Positions 22,457 to 33,040 of a DNA stretch of 64,000 bases are shown here, in pieces. A program made the position numbers and the translations under genes. This DNA is from Typha latifolia (Eukaryota; Streptophyta; Magnoliopsida; Poales; Typhaceae), in NCBI GenBank assembly GCA_019914945.1, contig CM034113.1, positions 3,576,850 to 3,640,849 of the forward strand, read 5' to 3'. A model generated the notes under the pieces. It searched no databases. It was not told the DNA's origin and worked only from the letters and a program-made list of their open reading frames with translations. Within the stretch, counting starts at the first letter, position 1; every line of letters begins with the position of its first letter.

Positions 22457-23415
22457 TGAAAAAACCCTAGACACAAGTATGTATCTAAATACTAGGCAAT
22501 GATATCACTCGTTCGCTTAAGTAAAAGTTCGTAGAAATATTAGGAACGAAAGCAGAGATGAACGCCAAGATTTTAACGTGGAAAAACTCAAACGGGAAAA
22601 AAACCACGGATCCAAACTTGGATCAAAACCAATCACTAGAATAGTAGTAGTTACAAGACTGACTCACAAAACAACCCGTCGATCTAAACGACTTTGTTCC
22701 TCTCAGTCTTGCTCGCTAGAACCCACGATTCACTGCTTCTTGTGATTGAATTCCAATCTCAGTAACCTCGAGATTGATCTTTCGTCTAAATAGCCCTTAA
22801 GACGAAAGATTAAGTTTTGTAGATGAGTGGAACCTTGATAGTTGAAGAACCGATGTAGCCTCAAGAAGTCTCCTTCAATAATAGTTCTTCAACCACCCTC
22901 AAGATAGGGCATCAGAATCCTTATATATGATCTCTAAGATAGAGCCAAATCCAAGTCTTATCCGTACTCACGAAAGTCTAATTTTACCAAATTTCGTTGG
23001 TGCGTTCGAACGCGGCCCGGGTGCGTTCGAACGGCATGACTTGAACTCAGGTGCGTTTGAACGGGCCGAGTGCGTTCGAACGCGACAACTTGAATTCTTC
23101 AAGTTGCGTTCGAACGCGTTTGTGAACGCAGCTCTCAGTCTGTGTGAACGTAGTACCCGCGTTCGAATGCGTTTGTGAATGCGGCTCTCTGTTTGTGTGA
23201 ACGTAGTACCCACGTTCGAACGCGTTTGTGAATGCGGCTCTCTATCTGTGTGAACGCAGTACCCGCGTTCGAACGCGTTTGTGAACGCGGTGTGAACTCG
23301 ACGGCTTTTCTCCAATAATCTTGCAATTCTTCAAACCAGAGATATTCTAGACTTGTGTAAAGCTCATATACATAAAAAAATTACACTTAGAATATTTTGT
23401 ACACAATTGCCAACA
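22457..23415 (-). mobile_element. Complete 3' LTR of a Sirevirus-like element
   Basis: On the minus strand it runs TGTTGGCAATTGTGTAC ... CTAGGGTTTTTTCA, 959 bp with TG...CA ends. The polypurine tract abuts it at 23416-23445, so this is a 3' LTR for the element to the right. It is inserted in the gag of another copy, with AATTT at 22452-22456 the likely left target repeat. The block 22980-23318 is packed with GCGTTCGAACGC palindromes, unexpectedly like the Ty3/gypsy family V LTRs. Confidence 0.8.
23106..23318. repeat. 53-bp tandem repeat, about 4 copies
   Basis: Units start at 23106, 23159, 23212 and 23265. Each has a TTCGAA palindrome (GCGTTCGAACGCG), GTTTGTGAATGCGGCTCTC, then TGTGTGAACGTAGTACCC. 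It lies in the U3 part of the copia LTR. Confidence 0.9.
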
Positions 23416-23445
23416 AATAAAAACCTAACAATCTCCCATTTTGGC
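23416..23445 (-). other. Polypurine tract of Sirevirus-like element
   Basis: The minus strand reads GCCAAAATGGGAGATTG then TTAGGTTTTTATT directly before the LTR start TGTTGGCA. The AAATGGGAGATTG core resembles the tracts of SIRE-type elements. Confidence 0.7.
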
Positions 23446-23488
23446 AATTTGGGACAAAACACCTAGGTTACAAGATATTACAAAGACT

Positions 23489-24379
23489 TCAAATTGAGCA
23501 ATCAACAAGACTAGAATATTTTGCACATGAGAACTGTCGATGTGAGGAGCGACCAGCGGTAGAAGAGGACGGCTTGAGAGGAGACGATTGGTCGTGAGCT
23601 TGACTCCGCTTAAGAGTAATCCGATCCAACGACTTGTGCGAAGTAAGAGAAGGTTCCAAAGCATCCACACGCACCCCACTCCGAGTGCACAAATTTGTAA
23701 TAAAGATGCCAAATGGTAACCCCTCACGAGGTGCTTCTTTCTGGGCAGCTGTAAGAATCGAATCATAGATCACAGCAGCCAAATCAACATAAACTCCAGT
23801 TAACATTGCATGAAGAAGGAATGCACGATCCAGACTAATACTGGAATGTTGAGTCTTGGGGGTGACGTTGTACAGACAAAATAGGTGAAGCATGCGAGCC
23901 ACTCGTGTCAGCTTCGCATGCGGCATCATGTTTCCCTTCCAACGTTCCCCTTTGATCAGTACAGTGCCAGCATATTCATCGATATCAAGAAGTGGAGCAG
24001 ACGTGGGGTACTGGAACTCACCATCAGGAAGACGAAGTTCAGCGCGAATAACATCTGAGTCCAAGTATACAGACACCCCACAAACAGTAGAACGAATACA
24101 GCGTTCTAAAACTGTGGCATTACAAAAAAATTCTCGAACAACTTCCACATAAGCAGTCCCGCTCATCCGACACACCGATAACCATCCTCGCTCAGTAAAT
24201 ATCTGTTCTGTCCCCAAAGTAGAAAAATCGGAAATGACCACGGGCCGTTCACAGATAATAGGACGAGTGCCAAAATTATGTTTGTATCGCTCTGTAGCCG
24301 TTGAAGTAGAAAACTTTGGAGCCGAAGTAGGTGAGGAAGGCGGCCTAGGTTTCTTGGAAACTGTAGCTTTTCTAGGCAT
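23489..24379 (-). CDS. Accessory ORF between RNase H and 3' LTR (plant transposon protein-like)
   Basis: An intact frame starts at ATG 24379 (MPRKATVSKK) and codes for about 296 residues; the frame stays open upstream. The N-terminus is a Lys/Arg/Ser/Pro-rich tail of about 35 residues. It is followed by a globular region with ERGWLSV (about residue 60), VREFFCN, VCGVSVYLDSDVIRAELRLP, a conserved W near KGERWKGN, and LDRAFLLHAMLTGVYVDLAAVI. This order resembles the 'putative plant transposon protein' family (PF20167, from memory), whose function is unknown. The C-terminus is Ser/Arg-rich. It sits between RNase H and the polypurine tract, where Sireviruses may carry an extra envelope-like ORF, but I see no signal peptide or convincing membrane helix. 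It is the longest undamaged frame in the retroelement part of the window. Confidence 0.6.
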   Translation of the reverse strand: MPRKATVSKKPRPPSSPTSAPKFSTSTATERYKHNFGTRPIICERPVVISDFSTLGTEQIFTERGWLSVCRMSGTAYVEVVREFFCNATVLERCIRSTVCGVSVYLDSDVIRAELRLPDGEFQYPTSAPLLDIDEYAGTVLIKGERWKGNMMPHAKLTRVARMLHLFCLYNVTPKTQHSSISLDRAFLLHAMLTGVYVDLAAVIYDSILTAAQKEAPREGLPFGIFITNLCTRSGVRVDALEPSLTSHKSLDRITLKRSQAHDQSSPLKPSSSTAGRSSHRQFSCAKYSSLVDCSI

Positions 24380-25459
24380 TCTTGAGAAAGAAACAAGATG
24401 TAAGTTCAATACATGCCCAAAGCAAGAAATCAAAAAAAAAAAAAATAGCAAGAAATCCAAAAAATAATTTAAGAAACCATGAAGGCCCTAAATGAAATCC
24501 ATCTTTCACTTGAAAACTCTAAGATATCACGTTCAATCACACAAGAAACATCAAGATAGTAAAAAATCTAAGAAAAAATCAAAAAATCTTTTTGGAGATG
24601 CACCTCTAAAAATTCAAAATAAATTCAAAACTTAGAATATGACAATCGAATGAAATAAGTCATACACAGATCAATCAAATCATCAAAAGCATATTATAAT
24701 CAATTATAATGCATCACTCAAAATTAAATTACTCTTGATTGATCATAACAATATACATATGCAAGCTGAGCATAGATAACATAAAACATTCTTCTTAAAT
24801 AAACTTTCCTATTTAAACAATGATACAACACAGTAGTCAAACCGATTTAGTATTTAAATTTGCACTTTTCGACTTATTCTCCATAACCGAACAGGAATTT
24901 TTCCTGTATTATTTATTTTTATATATTAACCATATAGGTGCAATGATGGCTTTTATAGGTAGCCTTTTTCTTGTAGTACATATCAAACAATGTGCAAGAA
25001 GATATTCACAAATATTAAAAAAAATTATTTAATTTGCAAGCAATGTATTGAGTCAACTGGACTCTAAACAAGATGGCTTTCACACAAACTCATTTTAGCC
25101 CTTTTCATTGATCTTTTATGAACACATTTGTGATGACTAAGCATGAGGTCAAACTGTGCAAATCAACGTCAATAGTGAGCTATTTAAAAAAAATTTATGA
25201 TGTCATGCTCACACAAGAATATACACACGTTATGAGTGCATTAATTTCAGTATAATTATCATAGAAGTCGAGAGAGTGAATAAATCAGAAATGACACAAT
25301 ATACTACAAAATGACAAAATTGACTATAATAACTCATAATCAAGAGAAAAATTATATTTATATGTCAAGATTATATTATTGAATCTAGGAGTGCATCAAA
25401 TTTTTTTTTATATATGACAAAAACTCTCGACAAATCTGAAACTAAAACCAAAGAAAATT
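24380..25459 (-). mobile_element. Non-coding spacer of the Sirevirus-like element
   Basis: AT-rich DNA between the end of RNase H and the accessory ORF. A hydrophobic plus-strand frame at 24820-25032 lies within it but shows no family resemblance. Spacers of this kind are common in this clade. Confidence 0.5.
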
Positions 25460-27234
25460 TCAGAGTAAAGAAAAACTAAAAAGAAACGAAAAGAAATAAT
25501 AAAAATGATGTCGGATATCAATATGCTTTGTATGCGAGTGTTGAATAGTATTTTTCAAAATATTAATAGCACTCATGTTGTCACAATAAAGCACCATAGT
25601 ATCTTGTTCAATGCCGTAATCTTTGACCATCTGTTTCATCCATAGTAACTGGAGAACAACAATTTCCTGCTGCAATGTACTCGGCCTCCATAGTAGATAA
25701 AGATATCGAGTTTTGTTTCTTACTGTGCCAAGCAACCAGATTGTTTCCAATATAAAAACATCCACCTAAGGTACTTTTTCTATCATTACATGAACCTGCC
25801 CAATCAGAGTCCGTGTGTCCAGATATGATAGCTCCCGAGTCATACATAAACCAGATACCTAAGTCAACTATGCCAACGACATATTTTATAATATATTTCA
25901 TAGCAAACAAATGTGTCTCCTTAGGTTCAGACTGAAACCTAGCACACACACCAACACTAAATGCAATGTCTTGTCTACTAGCAGTTAAGTATAAAAGACT
26001 ACCAATCATGCTCCTATAAAGTGTCTGATCGACAATTTTTACTATAATATCCTTACCTAGTTTGGTAGTTGTACGCATAGGAGTTCTAGCATATTTTGCA
26101 TTGACTAAACCGAATTTAGTCACAAGATCCTTAGCATACTTGGTTTGAGCGATAAATATCCCTCTTTCCAACTGAGTAATTTGAAGTCCCAAAAAGAGCT
26201 TCAACTCACCCATTATGCTCATCTCAAAATGACTATGCATAAGATTTGCAAACTCCTTAGCTAATGATCGACTCGTTGCCCCGAAGACAATGTCATCCAC
26301 ATATATTTGTGCCATAATTAAACTCTTATTTGACCGTCTAATGAATAATGTCTTGTCCACTCCCCCTCGAGTGAACCCCGCATCTACTAAAAAAGTGGTC
26401 AACTTCTCATACCAAGCTCTTGGAGCTTGTTTTAGCTCGTAGAGGGCCTTTTTTTAGTTTAAACACATGAGAAGGAAATTTTTGATCTTCGAACCCTTTC
26501 GGTTGTTCTACATAAACATCTCCATTCAGAGTACCATTCAAGAAAACACTTTTCACATCTATTTGAAACAATTTAAATTTTAAGTGACAAGCAATAGCAA
26601 GCAGTATACGAATAGATTCTAATATAGCAACAGGAACAAATGTCTCATCAAAATCTATACCCTCAACCTGAGTATATCCCTGTGCTACGAGTCTAGCTTT
26701 ATTTCAAACTATATTACCATGTTCATCACTTTTATTCTTGTAAATACATTTTGTTCTAATGACGTTCACATTCTTAGGTCTAGGAACTAAATACCAAACA
26801 TCATTTCTAGAAAATTGCTCTAATTCCTCATGCATAGTATTAACCCAAGAATCGTTTAACAATGCTTCCTTCACATTTTTAGGTTCAAAAGAAGATGTAT
26901 AACAAGTAAATGATACCTCATTTTGGATTTGTCGTCTTTTCTTAATGGGTTCATTTACGTCTCCGATCACTTGTGACAGTGGATGATCTGATTTCACTAT
27001 AGCAGATGGTTCCGGTACGTTGCAGTCATCTTTGTTCATTTCAATTTTGTCCTCGTCCTGATTCTCAATTTCCAGATCAAGCTCCTTTCCTATTTCTTCG
27101 TCATATGTATCTGCAGAAACAGAAATAGGAGTAGCTTCAGTTAAATCAGTAGTGAATTTTTTTTCATTCTGCAATTTTAAGCATAGTGATTTAAAAACTT
27201 CAAAGGTTTCAATAAAGCACGTAGAAAGGCAACC
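25460..27234 (-). pseudogene. Sirevirus-like reverse transcriptase and RNase H
   Basis: An acidic linker and RT start lie at 26704-27174 (EALLNDSWVNTMHEELEQF, VRPKN-like region). The RT core at about 25900-26402 has the catalytic motif QIYVDDIVFG. RNase H follows with SDWAGSCNDRKST, MEAEYIA, YCDNMSAI and HIDIRHHF. The frame is broken between 26402 and 26704 and again near 25640, so the protein is not made whole. Upstream, most of the integrase core is missing: the sequence jumps from an EIFKSLCLKLQN-like segment to the TTDLTEATPIS linker near 27160. Confidence 0.85.
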
Positions 27235-27239
27235 CAGGT

Positions 27240-28123
27240 TGATACGATCTCTCCTTTAGGGCTAAAGATCGATCTTTTCTAATTCTCAGATCTGGACTAG
27301 ATCTTGCACGGAACTTTGAAATAAGATCCTGAAATATTCCGCCGTCAGATCGACATGAAATTTTGAAATGTTTTAGGCCCGGCAAAGACTTTCCAACAAA
27401 GCAAGTTTTAGGCAAATCGGAGTTAGGGATCTCGAGATATCGTTCGTTTAGTGGACGAACATCAGGATGCTCTGTTTTGGATCCGTGGATGGAGGCACGA
27501 GATCCTAGGTAATGGTGGATGGTGGAGGACCGGCGTTAATGGGGTGGCACCGGTGAAAAGTGATGGTGGAAGGGTTGTGGTTGATGGAAGGATCAGGGCA
27601 AGTGTTGGATAGATTGGACGAAGGGGGAGAAGAGGGCCACCCCTAAGGGACTAGGGTGATTAGACGGACGAGGGAGATTAGAAGCGGCGTCGCCGGGGAT
27701 TGAGAGAATGGGAGCGAAGAAGACGAAGGAGGCAAGGCAAAACTCAATCTCAATAATCAATGATAATTTTGGTTGCCCTACACATCCTTTTATAGGCTAA
27801 CCAACAACTCACATTAACCCTAAAACACAATTTTCGCCGACCGCGTTCGAACTCACCCGAGCGCGTTCGAACGCGCCAAATTAGCTCTTCTGGATTTGCG
27901 AACGCGATGCAGACGTTCACAGTGCGTTCGAACGCACAGTACATTCTCTTCACCACGTTCACAACCCCGTTCACAAACCGCGTTCGAACTCACTCCACCC
28001 GCGTTCGAACGCGACTTATAGAAAACTTATTTTAATGGAAATTAAACACTAAAACATGAAATAAAAACACTCCTAAAGTTAATCCATGCTTGAGACGACG
28101 TCGGTGAAGTCCGAATCGTATCA
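27240..28123 (-). mobile_element. Family V solo LTR with CAGGT duplication
   Basis: TGATACGATCTCTCC ... CCGAATCGTATCA, 884 bp, flanked by perfect CAGGT repeats (27235-27239 and 28124-28128). The target is Sirevirus integrase. The paralogous stretch at about 29590-29610 (GGCAACTCAGGTATATGTGG) is the empty site. It carries TTCGAA palindromes at about 27840-28015. Confidence 0.9.
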
Positions 28124-28128
28124 CAGGT

Positions 28129-28944
28129 ATATCTGGAATAATCATCGACTATTAAGAATATATATAGCGTTTTCCTCCAAGACTTTCCATTTTTGTTGGA
28201 CCCATCAAGTCCATGTGAACTAGGGTTGTGTGAAATCCTTGTTTGTTTTCCAATTTGACACGAACCGCACACTCTTTTTGACATTTCTTTCATCTTAGGT
28301 ATTCCTCTTACCACTTCTTGTTTGGACAGAGTAAATAATTCCTTGTGATTCACATGTCCAAGACGTTGATGCCAAAGATCTGCAATGTCAAAAGAGGCAC
28401 TATTACATTTCAGTTTATGTGACGTCCCAACAACATAGCAATTATCAGATGTTCTAGATCCATAATATATAACATTACCACCATGATATAGAATAGTACA
28501 ATCATTTTTGGAGAATTGTACCTCATAATCTTCATCACAAAATTGACTAATACTCAGAAGATTTGCTTTTAAGCCCTTAACATAAAGAATATTTTCAAGA
28601 ATAGGAACCCTCAGAGAACTTACCTTTCCTTTACCTATTACCTTGGATGAATTACCATCTCTGAATGTCACAACTCCCCCTTCATGTTTTTCAAGATTAG
28701 AAAATCACGACTTGTCACTCGACATATATCTTAAATAGCCACTGTCTAAATACCACAAATCAGAATTTAAAGCTTTCAAAGCTGTATGCAAAACATAACA
28801 TTTCAAATCACTTTCCTTGACCCATATGGCATTTGTTTTTATCCCATAAATAAAAGAAGTTCTAGGTTTTTGTAAAAATTTGCAATGAGGTCGAATATGA
28901 CCTAGAATGCCGCAATGAAAGCATGTCGGAACAAAATTTGCAAT
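28129..28944 (-). pseudogene. Sirevirus pol segment, second copy of an internal duplication
   Basis: It encodes integrase N-terminus (LWHQRLGHVNHKELF, CGSCQIGKQ), the pre-integrase region (ANLLSISQFCDEDYEVQFS), a protease remnant (WYLDSGYLRYMSSDKS, with several conserved positions changed) and a zinc knuckle CFHCGILGHIRPHC near 28920. At about 28945 this knuckle is joined in frame to the linker that normally lies before RT, which shows a rearrangement. Confidence 0.75.
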
Positions 28945-30994
28945 GAGCTCCTTTCCTATTTCTTCGTCATATGTATCTGCGAAAACAGAAATAGGAGTAG
29001 CTTCAGTTAAATCAGTCGTGGATTCATCTATCATAACATTAGCAGATTCCATAACAGTAGAAGTGTCAAGATTAAATACTCTGTAGGCTCTACTATTATT
29101 CGAATACCCTAAGAAGATGCCTTCGCTACTTCTAGTGTCAAATTTAATCAAATATTGTGGATCACGCAAGATATAACATTTACTACCAAAAACTCAAAAA
29201 TATTTAACACTAGGTTTCTTACCTTTCCAGATTTCATAAGTAGTCATTTCTGTACATGGTCTTAGATAAACACGATTTATCACATGTACCGCTGTATTGA
29301 CCGCCTCCGCCCAAAACATTTGAGTAACCTTTTTAGCGTGAAGCATAACCCTAGCCATTTCCTACACAACTCGGTTCTTTCTTTCAACAATCCCGTTATG
29401 TTGTGGAGTTATAGGAGTTGAAAACTCATGTTGAATACCAAGAGAATCGCAAAATATAGAAAAAAAATTTATTTTTAAATTCTCTACCATGATCAGAACG
29501 AATCCTAATTAGGGTTGTAGATTTTTCATTCTACAATTTTAAGCATAGTGATTTAAAAATCTCAGAGGTTTCAGACTTCTCACATAGAAAGGCAACTCAG
29601 GTATATGTGGAGTAATCATTGACCATTAAGAATATATAGCGTTTACCTCCAAGACTTTTCATTTTTGTTGGACCCATCAAGTCCATATGAAATAATTGAA
29701 GCACACGGTCGGTGGTAGCTGCATTTACCTTCTTGTGTGAGATCTGAATTTGTTTTCCAATTTAACATGAACCGCACACTCTTTTTGATATTTCTTTCTT
29801 CTTAGATATTCCACTTACCACTTATTATTTGGACAGAGTAAATAATTCTTTGTGATTCACATGTCCAAGACGTTGATGCCAAAGATCTGCAATGTCGAAA
29901 GAGGCACTGTTACATTTCAGTTTATGTGACATTCCAACAACATAACAATTATCAGATGTTCTAGATCCATAACATATAACATTACCACCATGATCTAGAA
30001 TAGTACAATCATTTTTGGAGAATTGTACCTCATAATCTTCATCACAAAATTGACTGATGCTCAGAAGATTTGCTTTCAAGCCCTTAGATAAAGAACATTT
30101 TCAAGAATAGGAACCCCCGGAGAACTTACCTTTCCTTTACCATAACCTTAGATGAATTACCATCTCCGAATGTCACAACTCCCCCTTCATGTTTTTCAAG
30201 ATTAGAAAATAACGACTTGTCACCCGACATATGTCTTGAACAGCTAGTGTCTAAATACCACAAATCAGAATTTAAAGCTTTCAAGGCTGCATGCACAACA
30301 TAACTTTTCAAATCACTTTTCTTGACGCATATGGCCTTTGTTTTCATCCCATAAATGAAAGCAGTTCTAGGTTTTTACAAAAATTTGCAATGAGGTCGAA
30401 TATGCCCTAGAATGCCGCAATGATAACATGTCGAAACAAACCATTTTCTACTCACCTTTTGTCGAGGAGTGTGACTAAAGTTTACCTTTGGTGCCGTTGA
30501 CGATTCACCAGTTTGTAGATTCACCTTCAGTTTAGAAGCATTCATCCGGGATTGCTTTGTAAATGTAGATGATGACTTCAGATATTTTTCCTTTTGTATA
30601 CCTACAGAAACAAAGACAGTTTTATTATTATTTGAATTACTAGTGTATCCAGCACCATACCTGTCTTTTTTAGAGATCTGAGCCTTTAGAATCTCATCAA
30701 GTTTGTTCTTCCCTTTTAGAAATGTCACTTCCTTATTCAGTCGCTCTAGTTCAATTTCATCAGCCTTCATTTTATTTTTTGCATTGTCAAGTTGTTCAGA
30801 AAGGTTTTTGACACGTTCAAGTTCCAATTTGTACTTCTCCTCAAATTGAATTCTTTCAAGTTCGATTACCTTGAGTCGTTGATGTAGTCTAAGATTGCTT
30901 TTCTTGAGTTTAAACGACTCCAGGTATAGGTCATTATATGCCTTATATATTTCAGATTCATCTTATTCAGCTGGTAACATATCCTGATCATCTG
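28945..30994 (-). pseudogene. Sirevirus gag end, protease, integrase and linker, first copy
   Basis: In coding order: coiled-coil and second zinc knuckle (CYHCGILGHIRPHC, 30375-30827), protease remnant (WYLDTSCSRHMSG, 30126-30347), pre-integrase (29825-30079), integrase core with stops (about 29180-29700; ATL-IRIRSDHGREF-like motif near 29490-29530), integrase C-terminus (GIFLGYSNNSRAYRVFN, near 29110) and the TTDLTEATPIS linker ending near 28945. The right end is cut at 30994 within gag, where unrelated sequence begins, so the 5' LTR of this element is not here. Confidence 0.75.
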
Positions 30995-31916
30995 TTACGC
31001 ATATGGTTGCATACTTAGATTGTAGCCTTGTCTATAGACATCCATTGCTATTAGTTCAAGTTCTCATGCCCACTACAAACCCCTGGTGAACTACTCTATC
31101 TTGTAATAGGTTACTCTATAATTGATTTGCAATTCTAACATGAATTGCCGCTTCTACCTAATGTAGAAAATATGTTGTAACTCTGACAAGATCTCTCCAA
31201 GATATTCCGATGAATAAATTATCCCAGTAGTGTGATGGACCTCCTCTCTTTTCTCTGTCTCATAAGATTTTCTTTGGGGAGCTAAGCCTAGTAACACTAT
31301 CCCAAATTATTACTCTTACAACTGTAGGAGATCCCAAGAGATGGGTGGCCAAATGTCCTAGAAATCCCTCAAATCTATATCAAAATTGTGTTAGTGTTCA
31401 AACGCTTAAACAACCATTTGAATGCCCCTAAGAAATTTTTAGGGCTTGCATTATGGTGTTCAAACACTCTTCGAATGATGGACAACTCCACAAGTTATCG
31501 AATTATAACTTTAGATTTTTTTTTACTGATTTAGACTAATCTACTTGTTACGAACTGGCTTGATCTGATTCATGATAGTTGAGATTTATATTTACACGGA
31601 TTCCTAGGTATAGAATAGAGGTGATGATGGAGTGGACACCAGGTAGTTGATGGAGGTGGCTCAGCAATAGACGATGGTGGTGGTGGTTTGTGGATGTGAT
31701 AGATGGTTGAAGGCTATAATTGACCTACAACTGTGGTAAAAACCGTACGGGAGATAGAGACGGTTAAGATAAAAAGACGAAGGGGAGAAATAGGCCTACC
31801 CAACGGGGCAAAGGGGATTGGTGGCAAAGGGAGATTAGAAGCTAGAAGAGACCGTGCGAACGAAAGAGGTGGCACAGGTTGGTAAAGGAGGAGGGAGATA
31901 TAGCAGTCGGCGGCTG
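30995..31916. mobile_element. Unclassified repeat with LTR-like features
   Basis: No coding frame. The segment 31390-31490 has GTTCAAACGCTTAAAC and TTCGAATG words like the other LTRs. The segment 31620-31915 (GAGGGAGATTAGAAGC and following) resembles the middle of subtype-b family V LTRs. I could not find terminal repeats or a target duplication. Confidence 0.4.
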
Positions 31917-32158
31917 ATATGTATAGAATGCTCCTTTTGATATCTAGATCGGTTGCAGAAAAGCAGTCCGTGCAACCGAGAGAAAATATTCACCATATAT
32001 TCTCCCGTAGTTTGAAAATTATGAAATCCATAACTTCCTTATCTACGTTTTTAGTATTTACGCCCTTCGCAGATTTGGACTATAACTGGAACGAAAATAC
32101 GCTAGAGTGGGAGTGATGGTAGTGGTGACGGGTGGAGGTAATGATAGGGTTATGGATG
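31917..32158 (-). mobile_element. Family V subtype-b LTR fragment
   Basis: It starts near TGATATGTATAG and shares CAGTCCGTGCAACCGAGAG and TATTCTCCCGTAG blocks with 48750-49000 and 51075-51250. It ends at GGGTTATGGATGTGG, where a subtype-a LTR begins. Confidence 0.55.
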
Positions 32159-33040
32159 TGGTATGATCTCCCCTAATAGCAAGGCTCGATCTATTCTGAT
32201 TTTCAGATCTGGACAGGATTTGACACAGAACTTTAAAAATAGATCCCGAACTATGCCGCCGTTGGATCGATGAGAGATTTTGATAGTTGTAGCCTCGGAA
32301 AAGAGCTTTCCAACAAATTAAGTTTCAAGAAAATCAGGCAGTGGGATCTCAAGAAATCATCCGATTAGTGGACAAACATCAGCGGATCTGTCTTAGGATC
32401 TATGGATGGAGGCACGACATCCTTGATGATGGTGGATAGTGGTGGACCGGCGTTAATGGGGTGGCACTGATGAGTAAGTGGTGGTGGAATGGTTATGGAT
32501 GATGGAAGGGGTTAGGGCAAGGTGATAGATAGATTGGAAGAAGGGGGAGGAGTGGGCCGCCCTAAGGGACTAGGGTGATTAGCCGGGCGAGGGAGGCTAG
32601 AAGCGATGACGGCGGGGAATGAGAAACGGGAGAAAAGAAAACGAAGGAGACAAGGAAAAACTCAATTTATTCAATAATAATTTCATGGTTGCCATCCACA
32701 CCTTTAGAGGCTAACCAAACAATTCAAAAATGGCAATTATTAACCCTAAAATAGTAGATTTTTGCCGATAACGTTCGAACGCACATTTTGTGTTCTCTGT
32801 ATTTGCGAACCTAATACAGGTGTTCACAAGCATTCAAATGCACTCCATCCACGTTCGAACGCACATTTCACGTTCTTTGTTTTTCCGAACCTAATGCAGG
32901 CGTTCACAAGCCTGTTCGAATGCACTCCATCCGCGTTCGAACGCGACATATAAAAACACTTATTTTTCTATGATATAAACACTAAAACAAGAATAAAAGA
33001 CACCCCTAAAGTATATCCATGTTCAAGACGTCATCGATGA
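32159..33040 (-). mobile_element. Family V LTR interrupted by giant LTR copy D
   Basis: The left end TATGATCTCCCC is a damaged family V terminus. The right end continues beyond the giant LTR insertion as GGTGAAGTCCGAATCGTATCA (36275-36295). Polypurine tract sequence follows at 36296, so this is the 3' LTR of the chimeric element at 36296-38544. TTCGAA palindromes lie at about 32770-32945. Confidence 0.8.

Noticed and set aside
22980..23318. CRISPR-like spaced repeats
   Set aside because: The repeats are contiguous LTR minisatellites in eukaryotic DNA; the spacers are themselves repeated and no cas gene exists.
24820..25032. A 70-residue hydrophobic plus-strand ORF
   Set aside because: It is antisense to the element, in an AT-rich non-coding spacer, with no similarity recognised.
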